Shown here piece by piece: positions 34,657 to 44,952 of a stretch of DNA of 64,000 bases. Both the position numbers and the translations under genes were made by a program. Each line of letters begins with the position of its first letter. Position 1 is the stretch's first letter. The notes beneath the pieces are model-generated. The model was not told the DNA's origin. It was given only the letters and a program-made list of their open reading frames with translations, and did no database searches. The DNA comes from Stenomitos frigidus ULC18 (GTDB taxonomy: Bacteria; Cyanobacteriota; Cyanobacteriia; Leptolyngbyales; Leptolyngbyaceae), in the NCBI RefSeq assembly GCF_003003795.1, contig NZ_PVWK01000026.1, positions 1 to 64,000 on the forward strand, in the 5' to 3' direction.

Positions 34657-36840
34657 ATGCTGAAGCAACGGAAGACCCAGGTATGGTTGGGACTGGCGGC
34701 ACTGGGAGCATTGGCTGTAGGAGCCGTAATTCCACTGATGAAATGGAGTGGACATTGGCACCAGCGATCACCGATCGCGGCTCTTACCGCAGCCGATGGT
34801 AGCACCAAGAGACCAGTGAGTGCATTTAAAGCCCTGCCACCCGCGCAGCGCACAAAAGCGCTTGAGGCGATCGTGAGAGGCAAGGAATCGCCAGAGCGTA
34901 GCCGTGCCCGCTATCTGCTGGCAGCTGAATTGCTTGAGCAAGGGCAGGGCAAAAAGGCATTAGAACCCTTGCGAGAGCTAGAAAACAGCTACCCTGTGCT
35001 GGCAGCAAACGTGCTGAAGCACCGAGCGAAGGCCTATGAACAGATGGGCGATCGGGCTAACGTACAAGGAACCTGGCAACAATTAATCAAAGACTATCCC
35101 AAGAATCCAGTAGCGGCAGAAGCTCTGGTTGCTCTAGAACGCGACAATCCACGCTATGGAGATCAAGCGATCGCGCAGTTTCCAGCGCACCCCAGTACGA
35201 TCGCGTTAGTTCAACAGCGGTTGAAGCAAAATCCTAAACAGCCTCAACTGCTCATGCTGATCGCGAAGCATGCGCTCTACGCCCAAAACTACCTTGATGT
35301 GCTGGACGCTTTGACCAGTCACTACGCAGCGCAACTACAGCCCAAAGACTGGGAAGCGATCGCGTTCGGCTATTGGGAAAAGCAACTCTATGGGAAAGCT
35401 GGAGCCGCTTATGCTCGCGCTCCTTATACGCCGCTGAATGCCTACCGCATCGGCCGAGGGCTGCAACTCGGCGAAAAAGGCGGGGCGACCCAGGCCTATC
35501 AGCGTGTTGTTCAAGCGTTCCCAAATGCTAGCGAGACGGCTTTAGCCTTGCTACGTCTAGCCAAATTAGTCGAACCAGGACAAGCTGTAAGCTATCTGGA
35601 TCTGGTCGCTCAGCGCTTTCCAGCCAAAGCAGGAGAGGCACTTTTAGAGAAAGCCAAACTGTTGGAGCAGCAGAATAGTCTCAAGTTTGCAGCAGCGGTA
35701 CGCCAAGTTTTACTCACTCGCTACAGTCAATCGGATGCAGCGGCTGAACTGCGATGGAGCCTTGCCCAAGAGCGCGGCGCAGCGAATGATGCCGAATCGG
35801 CTCGCGTGTGGGCAGAGTCCTTGACGATCCATAACCCAAACAGCGAACAGGCTCCTGAAGCGACTTATTGGAGTGGCAAATGGGCGGAACAACTGGGCAA
35901 GCAGAAAGAAGCAAAGACTGCCTATGAGCAAGTGCTAGCAAAGTATCCACAGTCCTATTACGCGTGGCGATCGGCCTCGCGTCTTGGTTGGGAAGTAGGA
36001 GACTTTAACAGCGTGCGCCAACTCAAACCAGCCGTGACTCGTCCTACATCGCGCCCTGATCTTCCCGTTGGCTCTACCGCACTGAAGGAGCTCTTTCAAC
36101 TCGGGCAAGACCGTGACGCCTGGAAACTCTGGCAGGTGGAATTTCAAGACCCGATGCAGCCTTCAGTAGCACAGCAATTCACCGATGGGGTGATGCGGTT
36201 AAGCGTTGGCGACTATTTGGATGGCATTTTCATGGTGTCCTTCTTACAAGAACGAGACAAGCCAGAAGAACAGGAGCAATATCGATCGCTCAAACGGAAA
36301 GCATCCTACTGGCAAGCGCTGTACCCATTCCCGTTTTTAGAGCCGATCGAAACCTGGTCGCAAGAGCGGCAGCTGAACCCGCTCCTGGTCACCGCACTGA
36401 TTCGGCAAGAATCACGCTTTATGCCGGGTATCCGCTCTAGTGTTGGTGCGACTGGCTTAATGCAGGTCATGCCTGATACAGGAGCCTGGATTGCCAAGCA
36501 AATTAAGCTGAAGGAATACCAGCTGAACGATCCCGATGACAATATCAAGCTAGGCACCTGGTATCTGGACTATACCCATCAGGAATACAGCGGTAATTCG
36601 ATGTTGGCGATCGCCAGCTATAACGCTGGTCCTGGAGCCGTTGGTGGTTGGGTGGCAAAGGCTGGGCAGCAAGACCCCGATGTGTTTGTCGAGAACATCC
36701 CCTACAAGGAAACCAAAGGCTATGTCAAATCAGTCTTTGAAAACTACTGGAACTATCTGCGGCTCTACAACCCAGAAATTTCTCAGAAATTGACGCAGGT
36801 TTCTCAAGAACATCCGGCAGAAACAGTGCCCAATTCGTGA
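34657..36840 (+). CDS. Soluble-type lytic murein transglycosylase (Slt70-like)
   Basis: The 727-residue protein cleaves the MurNAc-GlcNAc bond of peptidoglycan with 1,6-anhydro ends. The N-terminal basic and hydrophobic segment (VWLGLAALGALAVGAVIPLM) is a signal anchor. Residues ~40-520 are a long alpha-superhelix of TPR-like pairs (the U-shaped domain of Slt70). The catalytic lysozyme-like domain (~560-715) has the glutamate in RQESRFMPGIRSSVGATGLMQVMP and the later AIASYNAGPGAV motif. A gggagg sequence lies 4 bp before ATG 34657, which I prefer to the TTG at 34645. It serves wall turnover together with the amidase at 16.5 kb. Confidence 0.92.
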   Translation: MLKQRKTQVWLGLAALGALAVGAVIPLMKWSGHWHQRSPIAALTAADGSTKRPVSAFKALPPAQRTKALEAIVRGKESPERSRARYLLAAELLEQGQGKKALEPLRELENSYPVLAANVLKHRAKAYEQMGDRANVQGTWQQLIKDYPKNPVAAEALVALERDNPRYGDQAIAQFPAHPSTIALVQQRLKQNPKQPQLLMLIAKHALYAQNYLDVLDALTSHYAAQLQPKDWEAIAFGYWEKQLYGKAGAAYARAPYTPLNAYRIGRGLQLGEKGGATQAYQRVVQAFPNASETALALLRLAKLVEPGQAVSYLDLVAQRFPAKAGEALLEKAKLLEQQNSLKFAAAVRQVLLTRYSQSDAAAELRWSLAQERGAANDAESARVWAESLTIHNPNSEQAPEATYWSGKWAEQLGKQKEAKTAYEQVLAKYPQSYYAWRSASRLGWEVGDFNSVRQLKPAVTRPTSRPDLPVGSTALKELFQLGQDRDAWKLWQVEFQDPMQPSVAQQFTDGVMRLSVGDYLDGIFMVSFLQERDKPEEQEQYRSLKRKASYWQALYPFPFLEPIETWSQERQLNPLLVTALIRQESRFMPGIRSSVGATGLMQVMPDTGAWIAKQIKLKEYQLNDPDDNIKLGTWYLDYTHQEYSGNSMLAIASYNAGPGAVGGWVAKAGQQDPDVFVENIPYKETKGYVKSVFENYWNYLRLYNPEISQKLTQVSQEHPAETVPNS

Positions 36841-37335
36841 GGTCAGCTCTAGTAGCAGGATTACCCTAGTGGTAGCAGGATCACCCTAACGGGTACTGGG
36901 AAACGTGTCTAGAAATTGCCAAGATGATTGGTAGGGCGCGTCTAACCAAGGGCGGTTAACACTTGCGGGTTCCTATCCTGCTGCTTGTGGTTAACCGAAG
37001 CGGCGTTGCCTGCTGGAGTTCCTGCTTTGCGGTCGATCGTGATACCCATTCAAAGCACGATCGTTGCAGATTCATCGTTGGTTGGGGGCACGGCATTGCC
37101 GTGCCTCTACAAGATGCGTCGCATTCTCGATGCAAATTGGTGATGAGATTTTTACGTCTAACGTTTCCACGTTTTATTGTGCCAAACTGGCTGACGACAT
37201 TGGCTGTAACATTGCGCCAAGCAGGTCGTCTGCTGAAGGTTAGCGTGTACAGGCGAATGTTCTGCTCATCTAGAACTGGTCATCTAGGAGACGATCGCGG
37301 CGACAGTTCGGTCTAGCTTTTCACGGTACATACCA
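36841..37335. other. Spacer with a short tandem repeat and a GC-rich palindrome
   Basis: Just after the slt stop, gtagcaggattaccctag and gtagcaggatcaccctaa form an imperfect tandem repeat (~36850-36890). A 19-bp palindrome ggcacggc-att-gccgtgcc lies at 37087-37105. An open frame at 36963-37316 crosses both but has no recognisable content; I do not call it. Confidence 0.5.
37087..37105. repeat. GC-rich palindrome, REP-like
   Basis: The perfect inverted repeat ggcacggc/gccgtgcc is set in ggggg...ctctac flanks that resemble the palindrome at 56600-56625 (gtaggggcgcacgg/ccgtgcgcccctat). Both fit the GTAGGGGC-type intergenic palindrome common in filamentous cyanobacteria. Confidence 0.55.
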
Positions 37336-38718
37336 ATGGCTATAGACTTCCAGAAACTTTTTGCGGCTTGCCAGCCTGATCGATCCTTAAATCTGGCGAA
37401 TCCCGACGATCGCCCATACTACATTGACTTTTCAGCGGTACGTGGTGACAAGATCATTCGTCGATTACGGCGTACGATTGGTGGCTCAAGCCAGTCTACC
37501 TGCCAGCTTTTTAGCGGACATGTAGGTTGCGGTAAAACGACAGAGTTATTTCGGCTGAAGAGTGAGTTAGAAGAGGACGGCTACTATGTCGTTTACTTCG
37601 AGTGCACAGAAGATCTCGATCTCGATAATGTTGATGTGACAGATGTGCTGCTGGCGATCGCGCGTCAAGCCAGTGAGAAGCTTGAGCAAGACCAAATTTT
37701 TTTGGAACCACAAGGCTTCAAGAAATTTTTGCAGGATGCCGTTACGTTCTTACAAACTGAGATCGACATTACCGGAGCACAGGTGAACGTGCCAGGTGGC
37801 ACCAAACTCAGTGCCAAAAGTGATGGTAAGTTTGAGTTCTCACTGCCGCTGGGTATTGCCAGTATTACCGCCGAAGCGAAGAAAGATAAGAACCTCCACG
37901 ATCGCTTGAGGCAGTATCTTGCACCACGGACAACCAGTCTCTTAGCCATCATTAACGATGAACTGCTGAACCCAGCTACGATCGCGCTCCGCCAGCGAAA
38001 CAAAAAAGGGTTGGTGGTGGTGGTCGATAACCTCGATCGGGTCGGGGCGCAAATCAACAACGCCAAGCGCCCACAGAATGAGTACCTCTTCATTGAGCAG
38101 GGCTCTGACCTCCGCCGACTGTCTTGTCACTTGATCTACACCATTCCGCTGGTGTTATTGTTCACCAATGAACGGGATCTGCTGGTCAATCGTCTGGGCG
38201 GTGGCACGGAACCCACTGTACTGCCCATGGTACCCGTGCAATCCCGCGATGGGCAGGTGTACGAAGAGGGGATGCGCCTGCTGCGGCAGATGGTTTTAGC
38301 CCGTGCCTTTCCTGAACTCACGTCTGAACAGGAGCGCTTAGAGCGTGTCCATGAGGTCTTTCAAAGCCCTGCCCTACTCGATCGCCTCTGCTTTATCAGT
38401 GGTGGGCACGTCCGCAAACTCATGACACTGCTGTTTTCTTGCCTGCAAGTAGATGACCTGCCGTTATCCAGTGATGGCATTGAAAGCGTCATTCGCGATT
38501 ATCGAGATGCTTTGCTAGTCACAGTGGATGACGACGAATGGAAGCTCATCATGCAGGTTGTCCGTCAGCGGGTGATTCAAGGCGATGAGCAATTCAAAAT
38601 CTTGCTGCCCAGTACTTTCTTCTTTGAGTATCGAGACAGCGAGGGGCGTTGGTTTGGCCTCAACCCTGTGCTAGCAGAAACGCGAGAATATAAGCATTGG
38701 TTAGAGCAGGCAAGTTAG
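37336..38718 (+). CDS. KAP/AAA-like P-loop ATPase
   Basis: The 460-residue ATPase has Walker A GHVGCGKT (61-68), a Walker B strand GLVVVVDNLDRV (D231, D234) of the KAP-NTPase kind, and a sensor-like strand VLLFTNERDLL. A ~75-residue insert between them (residues 118-195) contains LQTEIDITGAQVNVPGG and is partly charged. The C-terminal quarter is helical and has no known domain. No membrane span is seen. The STAND-WD40 gene starts 170 bp downstream in the same direction, with a repeat-filled gap. I infer a functional pair; the biochemical role (for example assembly or gating) is not visible. Confidence 0.75.
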   Translation: MAIDFQKLFAACQPDRSLNLANPDDRPYYIDFSAVRGDKIIRRLRRTIGGSSQSTCQLFSGHVGCGKTTELFRLKSELEEDGYYVVYFECTEDLDLDNVDVTDVLLAIARQASEKLEQDQIFLEPQGFKKFLQDAVTFLQTEIDITGAQVNVPGGTKLSAKSDGKFEFSLPLGIASITAEAKKDKNLHDRLRQYLAPRTTSLLAIINDELLNPATIALRQRNKKGLVVVVDNLDRVGAQINNAKRPQNEYLFIEQGSDLRRLSCHLIYTIPLVLLFTNERDLLVNRLGGGTEPTVLPMVPVQSRDGQVYEEGMRLLRQMVLARAFPELTSEQERLERVHEVFQSPALLDRLCFISGGHVRKLMTLLFSCLQVDDLPLSSDGIESVIRDYRDALLVTVDDDEWKLIMQVVRQRVIQGDEQFKILLPSTFFFEYRDSEGRWFGLNPVLAETREYKHWLEQAS

Positions 38719-38786
38719 AGAAGAGAGCAGGGGGAGCAAGGGAAGCAAGGGAGGCAGAGGAGAAGCGGGGGAAGCATAATACCAAG

Positions 38787-38823
38787 GCTGAGGCTGAAAG
38801 CTGAAAGCTGAAAGCTAAAGGCT
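38787..38823. repeat. GCTGAAA heptamer array
   Basis: Three exact copies of GCTGAAA (38793-38813), flanked by degenerate copies gctgagg and gctaaag, lie in the gap before the STAND gene. The preceding 38719-38780 is a purine-rich gggagcaagg-type run. This is a second heptamer family distinct from GAGTTTT. Confidence 0.75.
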
Positions 38824-38888
38824 AAACTTATCTCCAACTAACTCATGACTTCCAACCACTCCTGTCCGCGATCGCGTTAGCTGAGGCT

Positions 38889-41800
38889 ATGACAGACTCT
38901 CAACACTCGGAAGATTATGCCAGCGTCAATGAGCGATCGCTGAAACGGTTGGTGCGGGCCATTACGCTATCACAGGGGCGGTTTTCCCTGAATTTTGTGC
39001 GGTGTAATTATGTCGAGCTGCAGGCAGAGATGCAACAGCGTCTGCAGGCCGCATGCGGGTTTGAAGTACGTTACTTAACGCTGCCTCCGTCATCACGAAC
39101 GTTGTTTACTGCGATTAAAGCCACGCTGGGCGACGAGCAACCACTGGCGTTGATGGTCTCTGGCTTTGAGTCTGTTGCTGCTCTCGATAACCTGCTGGTG
39201 GCAACGAATCAGGTACGGGATAATTTCCGCAAAAGCTTTGCCTTTGCGCTGGTGCTCTGGATCGATGATGAGGTATTGAAAAAGCTGATGCGATCAGCAC
39301 CCGATTTCAGCAGTTGGGCTGGCGTACCGATTCAGTTTGCAATCACCACTGAGGCTTTAATTGCGCTGCTGACTAAAGAAACGGATGCCCTGTTTGAAAA
39401 TGCTATGGAGGTGGGTGCAGGGCGCTTTCCCCGCAGTTCAGCCCTGTATCCCGAAATTGGAGCGCATTCTCGTGGGCAGCTCAAACTGGCGCTGAAGGAA
39501 CTGCACGATCGTGGACAGGTACCGCCACCAAACCTGGCAGCCAGCCTGCAGTTTGTGCTGGGGCAGGCCGCCTATGCCGATGGTCAAATGCTAGAGGCTC
39601 GCGATCTCTATGAGCAGAGTTTGGCCTTTTGGGAACAAGAGACAACGACTCTCGATGCCAATCAGCGCCTTGAACGCCTGGGCTGCTTGCTGTTTTACCT
39701 TGGTTTGTGGTGGCGGCGCTGGGCAGTCTTACATCGAGCCGAGCAGCTTGCGGCATGGCACAAAGCCCGCGACTATTTCCAACAGTGCGTGCAGGTCTTG
39801 CAAGCGGGCGATCGTCCAGACCTGGCGGCAAAGTTTATCAACGCGCTGGGGGAAGTGCTCCGTCGTCTGGTCAAGCTCGATCACATTTGGGAGGAGCTTG
39901 AGTCTGTCGCTCAGACCAGCGTTGCCTTACACAAAACGTATGGTGATCCGCTGCGACTGGCTTACAGTTATGGACTTCTGGCAGAGGTGGCGCTGTCGAA
40001 AGCGGATTGGTCTAAAGCGAAACAGTATGCTGACCTGGCACTGGAGACCAATAACCGTTTACCAGAGCCAACGTTAGAAGCACAGCAGCAGTATGCGGAA
40101 CGGAGCTGGATGAGACAGCACTACCGCAGTTTGTATTTGTTGTTACTCGCGCAGGCCCAACGGCATACGGATTCTATGCAGCACGCTGTTGAAACTTTAG
40201 AAAGGGCTAAAGCGGATTGCAACCATGCCTATGATCCCCTGCTCTATATCCGCATTTTGGAGACACTACGCAACATTTATTACCAGCAGTTGCGGTATGT
40301 CGAAGCGTTCCAAACCAAGCGCGATCAGCAATCGATCGAACAACAGTACAGCTTACGTGCCTTTATTGGAGCCGTACGCTTGCAACCAGAGCGGCAAGTC
40401 ATTAACCCAGCGCTCGTTCCCATTGCCTTACCAGAGTCGAAAGCAGGCAGCAATCATCCTGACGAACCACCACCGCAAGCCGTCGCCGTGGCGCAAGAGA
40501 TTCTTGCCTCTGGTCGGTACCGAGATGTTGAAAAACTGATCAAACGCTTGAGCGAACCCCGTTATAACCTGACCATCATTCATGGGCCATCGGGTGTAGG
40601 CAAAAGCTCCATCATCGGTGCGGGCTTGATTCCTGCTCTTAAACAGAATCCGATCGGCGATCGCAGCGCTCTGCCGGTGGTGCTGAGGGTTTACAAGGAT
40701 TGGATCAAGGAATTAGGGAAAAGCTTAACGGCAAGCTTACGCGAAAAAGGCATTCGAGATACCGCCCCAAGCCTGGAGAACACCAGCGACATTCAAGTGT
40801 TGCTGGCTCAGCTGCGAGACAATGCCGATCGCCGCAGTTTGCTCACCGTCTTAGTGTTTGACCAGTTTGAAGAGTTCTTCTTCGCGAACCTCAAGCTGAG
40901 CGATCGGCGTCCGTTCTTAGAATTTCTTCACCAGTGTCTCAACCATCTTCCCTTCGTCAAAATCGTCCTTTCTTTGCGCGAAGATCACCTGCACTATTTA
41001 CTCGAAGGGAGCCGTCTCTACGCGGATGACATCACAGACAACATCCTCAGCCGCGACAAACGCTACCCATTAGGCAATTTTTCGTTGAAGGATGCTAAGG
41101 AGATCATTGAGCAGCTAACGCTCCGCTCCGAGTTCCATTTGGAGCCAGACCTCATCAACCAGTTAGTGAATGATCTGTCAGCCGACCAGCAAGAAGTCCG
41201 CCCCATTGAGTTACAGGTTGTGGGTGCACAACTGCAAGAAAGCGATATCACCACCCTACAGTCTTATCAAGCGCTGGGCTTGTTTCCCAAAGAAAAGCTG
41301 GTTGAGCGCTTTCTTGAGCAGGTGGTCAAAGACTGTGGCCCCGAAAACAAACAAACTGCCACTCTGGTTTTATATGTCTTGACGGATGACAAAGGCACAC
41401 GTCCGCTGAAAACTCAGCCTGAACTCATTGCCAATCTGCAAGCCTGGGAGTTGTCTGCGAGTGCGGATCAGATTGATCTGGTGTTAGCCATCCTCGTCAT
41501 GTCGGGGCTGGTGCTCGAGATTCCCGAAGTGCCCGTCAAGCGCTATCAGCTTGTACATGACTATTTGGCCACGCTTGTCCGGCAGAAGCTGAACCAGGAA
41601 GTTGAAGACTACAAGTTTAAGCAGCAGCTTGACAAAGCGAGAGAAAGCGATAAGGCCAGAGAACGCCTAGAAGCTGATGCGCGCAGTCGTCAGCTACGGC
41701 GACAGGTCATGATTTCTGCTGGTTTTGTAGCGGTGCCACTGCTCGGCCTGGTTTTATTCTTAGTCACTGACTTTATTCTCCAGAGAAACAAAGCCGCGAT

Positions 41801-44030
41801 CGCTGAAATTGATGCCACTAACGCGCTTTCATCTAGCCAACTCAGCAGCAATAATCAGCTCGAAGCATTAACCAACGGCATTCGAGCCGTCACTCAACTG
41901 CAAAAACAGCAAGCGCAGCCAGGTGCAGTTTTGCTTGATCTTAACCAAGTGCGAAACAGAACGATCGGAAACGTGTTCGCAGCCGTCTACAGCATTCAAG
42001 AGCATGACTATCTTATTGGTCACCGTTTATGGGTTGCCAGCGTCAGCTTTAGCCCCAACACAAAACTCTTTGCGTCCGCCAGCGCCGACAACACCATCCG
42101 GCTCTGGACTCAGAATGGTAAGCCACTGAAAACGCTTGAAGGCCACGAGAGTGGAGTGAATAGCGTCAGCTTTAGCCCGGATGGGCAACGCCTGGCTTCT
42201 GCCAGCGATGATAAAACCATCAAGCTCTGGGATGTGCAAGGCAACCTGCTCACAACCCTATCAGGGCACGCTTTTCCTGTCACTAGTGTGAGCTTCAGCC
42301 CCGATGCTCAACGGTTGGTGTCTACCAGCGATGATTTTACAGCCAAGCTGTGGGATATTCGGACGAACCGCGCAATCAAAACCCTCAAAGGTCATACAGA
42401 CCGGGTAAAAGCCGTTAGCATCAGTGCGGATGGAACGATCGCCACCGCCAGTTGGGACGGTACAGTCAGACTTTGGTCACGGGATGGCATTGAACTTAAA
42501 CGCTTTAGTAATGATCTCGTCAGGTTATGTGACGCCAGCAAAGCTAGAGTCAGACTCGGCGATGAACTCAATCAGATCGGCGTCAACCTTGAGCACCTCT
42601 GTCGTGAAGGCAACACTAAATTCACGAGTGTTAGTTTCAGCCCCGATGGTAAAACGATCGCGGCGGGTAACTGGGATACCACCGTCAAAGTTTGGAATCG
42701 AGCCGGGACGTTATTGCAAACGCTGACTGGGCACAGCGATCGCGTCACTAGCGTTGCGTTTAGCCCCAGTGGCGCGGTGATTGTGTCTGCCAGTAATGAT
42801 GGCACCATGAAACTCTGGGATAGCACTACCGGGATCATGCGCAGGACACTCAAAGTGCCTGGTGTGATTAGTGCCAGTTTTATGGATGACAATACGCTAG
42901 TTTCTGCTGGTGCTGATGGCGCAGTAAAACTCTGGAAACTGGATGGCATCGCTCCCGCCACGCTGGCGTATGAAACAGCCGTGACCAGCATAAGCTTTAG
43001 CCCTGATGGTCAATGGCTGGCTAGTGCGAGCAAACGGTTTGAGCAAGATCCCAGCGTCCTGACGACGATCAAGAATCTGAAGCTGAATGCGGCTGGTGCC
43101 AGAGCTTTGGTGGATGGGCAAATTAAACTCTGGAGTCTTGATGGCAAGCGAACTGTTTTCTCTTTCCCGTCTACAGGCAACTTTGCTAGCGTTAAGTTCA
43201 ACCCCGATCCTCAGCGTCACATGCTGGCAAGCGCTGAAAATTCACTCGATCGCAACGGACGCTTGCTCAAGGCCCAAGTGAAGCTTTGGAGCCTTGATGG
43301 CAAACAGTTGAAGCAAATTGGGGCAGAGGGCGAGATTAGTGATTTGAGCTTCAGTCCCAATGGTCAGCAGCTCGCGATCGCCGAAAATACGTTGTCAGGT
43401 TCTGCGTCGAAGCAGGGTAAAGTCAAGCTCTGGAATCTTGATCGTCATACGTCTAAAGTCCTGGTTGTTAACAATAACAAAGTGAATAGCGTCAGCATCA
43501 GTATTGAAGGGATCATTACGACTGCCAGTGATGACTCAACCATCAAACTGTGGCAGCAGGATGGGCAGTTGCTGAACACGTTAAAAGGGCATACCGACAT
43601 CGTCAATCATGTTAGCTTTAGCCCCGATGGTAAAACGCTTGCCTCTGCCAGCACAGATACAACCATCAGGCTCTGGAACCTGAACGGACAACTGTTGCAA
43701 ACACTCACAGGCAATAGTGGCTCTGTCCTCAGCGCTAACTTCAGTGCCGATGGCAAGCTTCTCGTGTCGGGGAGTGATGACGGCAAAATCAAGCTTTGGA
43801 GCGTCACGGATGGCTCACTTTTGGCAATGCTTCAAAAGAGCGATCGACCGATTTATAGCGTTAACTTCAGTCCACAGAACTATCGACTCATTGCGTCTGC
43901 AGGCAGTGATAACAAAGTGAGCCTATGGCAATTTGAGCTCAATTCACTGATCACCAGTGGCTGTAGCTGGCTAAAGCCCTATCTCAAAACAGTGCAGACT
44001 GCCCAAAATGAGCACTTATGTCCTTCGTAA
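38889..44030 (+). CDS. STAND NTPase with N-terminal degenerate NTPase-like domain and 14 WD40 repeats
   Basis: The 1713-residue protein starts with a ~185-residue domain with strand pattern FSLNFVRCNY and FALVLWIDDEVLKKL, like a P-loop fold without a Walker A. Helical TPR-like segments follow (~195-510). The nSTAND1-type NTPase has Walker A GPSGVGKS (566-573) and Walker B LLTVLVFDQFEEFFF, ending with a winged-helix region. A membrane span lies at about 939-965 (SAGFVAVPLLGLVLFLVTDF). Residues ~1045-1700 hold 14 WD40 repeats, enough for two seven-bladed propellers; repeats 4, 8, 9 and 10 carry long inserts. STAND proteins switch by nucleotide-driven oligomerisation after ligand binding to the repeats. 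No separate catalytic effector is seen. Confidence 0.85.
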   Translation: MTDSQHSEDYASVNERSLKRLVRAITLSQGRFSLNFVRCNYVELQAEMQQRLQAACGFEVRYLTLPPSSRTLFTAIKATLGDEQPLALMVSGFESVAALDNLLVATNQVRDNFRKSFAFALVLWIDDEVLKKLMRSAPDFSSWAGVPIQFAITTEALIALLTKETDALFENAMEVGAGRFPRSSALYPEIGAHSRGQLKLALKELHDRGQVPPPNLAASLQFVLGQAAYADGQMLEARDLYEQSLAFWEQETTTLDANQRLERLGCLLFYLGLWWRRWAVLHRAEQLAAWHKARDYFQQCVQVLQAGDRPDLAAKFINALGEVLRRLVKLDHIWEELESVAQTSVALHKTYGDPLRLAYSYGLLAEVALSKADWSKAKQYADLALETNNRLPEPTLEAQQQYAERSWMRQHYRSLYLLLLAQAQRHTDSMQHAVETLERAKADCNHAYDPLLYIRILETLRNIYYQQLRYVEAFQTKRDQQSIEQQYSLRAFIGAVRLQPERQVINPALVPIALPESKAGSNHPDEPPPQAVAVAQEILASGRYRDVEKLIKRLSEPRYNLTIIHGPSGVGKSSIIGAGLIPALKQNPIGDRSALPVVLRVYKDWIKELGKSLTASLREKGIRDTAPSLENTSDIQVLLAQLRDNADRRSLLTVLVFDQFEEFFFANLKLSDRRPFLEFLHQCLNHLPFVKIVLSLREDHLHYLLEGSRLYADDITDNILSRDKRYPLGNFSLKDAKEIIEQLTLRSEFHLEPDLINQLVNDLSADQQEVRPIELQVVGAQLQESDITTLQSYQALGLFPKEKLVERFLEQVVKDCGPENKQTATLVLYVLTDDKGTRPLKTQPELIANLQAWELSASADQIDLVLAILVMSGLVLEIPEVPVKRYQLVHDYLATLVRQKLNQEVEDYKFKQQLDKARESDKARERLEADARSRQLRRQVMISAGFVAVPLLGLVLFLVTDFILQRNKAAIAEIDATNALSSSQLSSNNQLEALTNGIRAVTQLQKQQAQPGAVLLDLNQVRNRTIGNVFAAVYSIQEHDYLIGHRLWVASVSFSPNTKLFASASADNTIRLWTQNGKPLKTLEGHESGVNSVSFSPDGQRLASASDDKTIKLWDVQGNLLTTLSGHAFPVTSVSFSPDAQRLVSTSDDFTAKLWDIRTNRAIKTLKGHTDRVKAVSISADGTIATASWDGTVRLWSRDGIELKRFSNDLVRLCDASKARVRLGDELNQIGVNLEHLCREGNTKFTSVSFSPDGKTIAAGNWDTTVKVWNRAGTLLQTLTGHSDRVTSVAFSPSGAVIVSASNDGTMKLWDSTTGIMRRTLKVPGVISASFMDDNTLVSAGADGAVKLWKLDGIAPATLAYETAVTSISFSPDGQWLASASKRFEQDPSVLTTIKNLKLNAAGARALVDGQIKLWSLDGKRTVFSFPSTGNFASVKFNPDPQRHMLASAENSLDRNGRLLKAQVKLWSLDGKQLKQIGAEGEISDLSFSPNGQQLAIAENTLSGSASKQGKVKLWNLDRHTSKVLVVNNNKVNSVSISIEGIITTASDDSTIKLWQQDGQLLNTLKGHTDIVNHVSFSPDGKTLASASTDTTIRLWNLNGQLLQTLTGNSGSVLSANFSADGKLLVSGSDDGKIKLWSVTDGSLLAMLQKSDRPIYSVNFSPQNYRLIASAGSDNKVSLWQFELNSLITSGCSWLKPYLKTVQTAQNEHLCPS

Positions 44031-44153
44031 AGCTTGGCAGCGTGCTGTTACAGCTTGTGAGAAGGTAGCCCTAACTGCTGGCGAAAACCCTCATCTTAAA
44101 GGGCATCTTGCCAACCCGCATGAAAAACGCGTTGGAAAGAGTGCTCGCTGCGG

Positions 44154-44420
44154 TTAGCGCCTTACACCATACAGATTCGCACCTGTTAAATCAGCACCGC
44201 TCAGATCAGCACCACGCAAATCTGCACCACTCAAATCTGCATTCCTCAAGTTAGCATTACGCAGGTTCCAACCTCTTAGATCGGCTCCGCTCAAATCACA
44301 GTCAGGGCAGGCATTGGTGTTTTGTAATTGTCTAACATGACTAGGATTGGCAGCAGCAACACTACCTGCTAGTGCAACGGTTGTCAGCATGATAGCTGTA
44401 CTTAAAAGCTTCAGTTTCAT
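44154..44420 (-). CDS. Small exported pentapeptide-repeat protein
   Basis: The 88-residue product has a signal peptide ([24 protein letters not shown], cut near residue 24-26), a short linker with a CPDC motif, and then about eight A(D/N)L repeats ending YGVRR. The CxxC just before the first DLSGADL repeat could form a disulfide in the periplasm or lumen. ATG 44420 was chosen over a GTG three codons earlier because of the spacing from a ggaag sequence. Its function is unknown; similar small exported pentapeptide proteins are frequent in cyanobacteria. Confidence 0.85.
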   Translation of the reverse strand: MKLKLLSTAIMLTTVALAGSVAAANPSHVRQLQNTNACPDCDLSGADLRGWNLRNANLRNADLSGADLRGADLSGADLTGANLYGVRR

Positions 44421-44952
44421 TGTTCTCACTTCCCTGAGCAGACTTAACGCCCTCGGTTTCTCATTCTGTTCTCATGGCGATCGAGCATGTACATGATTGA
44501 TACTCGCTCCTTTCCCAGCCTACCGGATTACTACGTTAGACTGCCTGTAAGCTTTAAGACCAAGTTGGGCTGGCTTTAGTTCCTCTTTAATCGAAGCAAC
44601 TAATCGAAGCCAATTAACCGAAGTAAATGATGACTGAGAAACCTGACCCAAGCGCGTAGGCACCACAGGCAACGTCTCATCAAAGCTATTTTGGTCTCTA
44701 GAGCAACTGTTCACTCTTCTCTGAGAGCCCAACGACTCAAGCTTCTGCGCTGATATCCTACTGGCTCATACCAGCATTTATACCCTACTGGCGCACATCA
44801 CCATTGAATTAGCAGGCAAAAATCAGTAGTATGTGAGCCGGAGCAAGGTTAAACACCTGGTCTCGTAGAGCTAGTTCTACAGATAGATGGCGGTTGCTAG
44901 AGGCATTCTGTAAACTCACTGTTAAGTTAATGAGCAGTTTTAAAAGCCAGTT
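44421..44952. other. 530-bp spacer, no gene called
   Basis: The 70-codon open frame on the minus strand at 44520-44732 has a skewed composition and no recognisable content. A repeated cgaagc-aattaa-cgaagt pattern near 44590-44625 suggests repeat material. No terminator-like hairpin stood out. Confidence 0.35.

Noticed and set aside
36963-37316. 117-codon frame before the KAP-like ATPase gene
   Set aside because: Runs through a palindrome and tandem repeat, cysteine- and arginine-rich composition, no homology recognised.
44520-44732. 70-codon minus-strand frame
   Set aside because: Repeat-bearing spacer, no ribosome-binding site, no domain.
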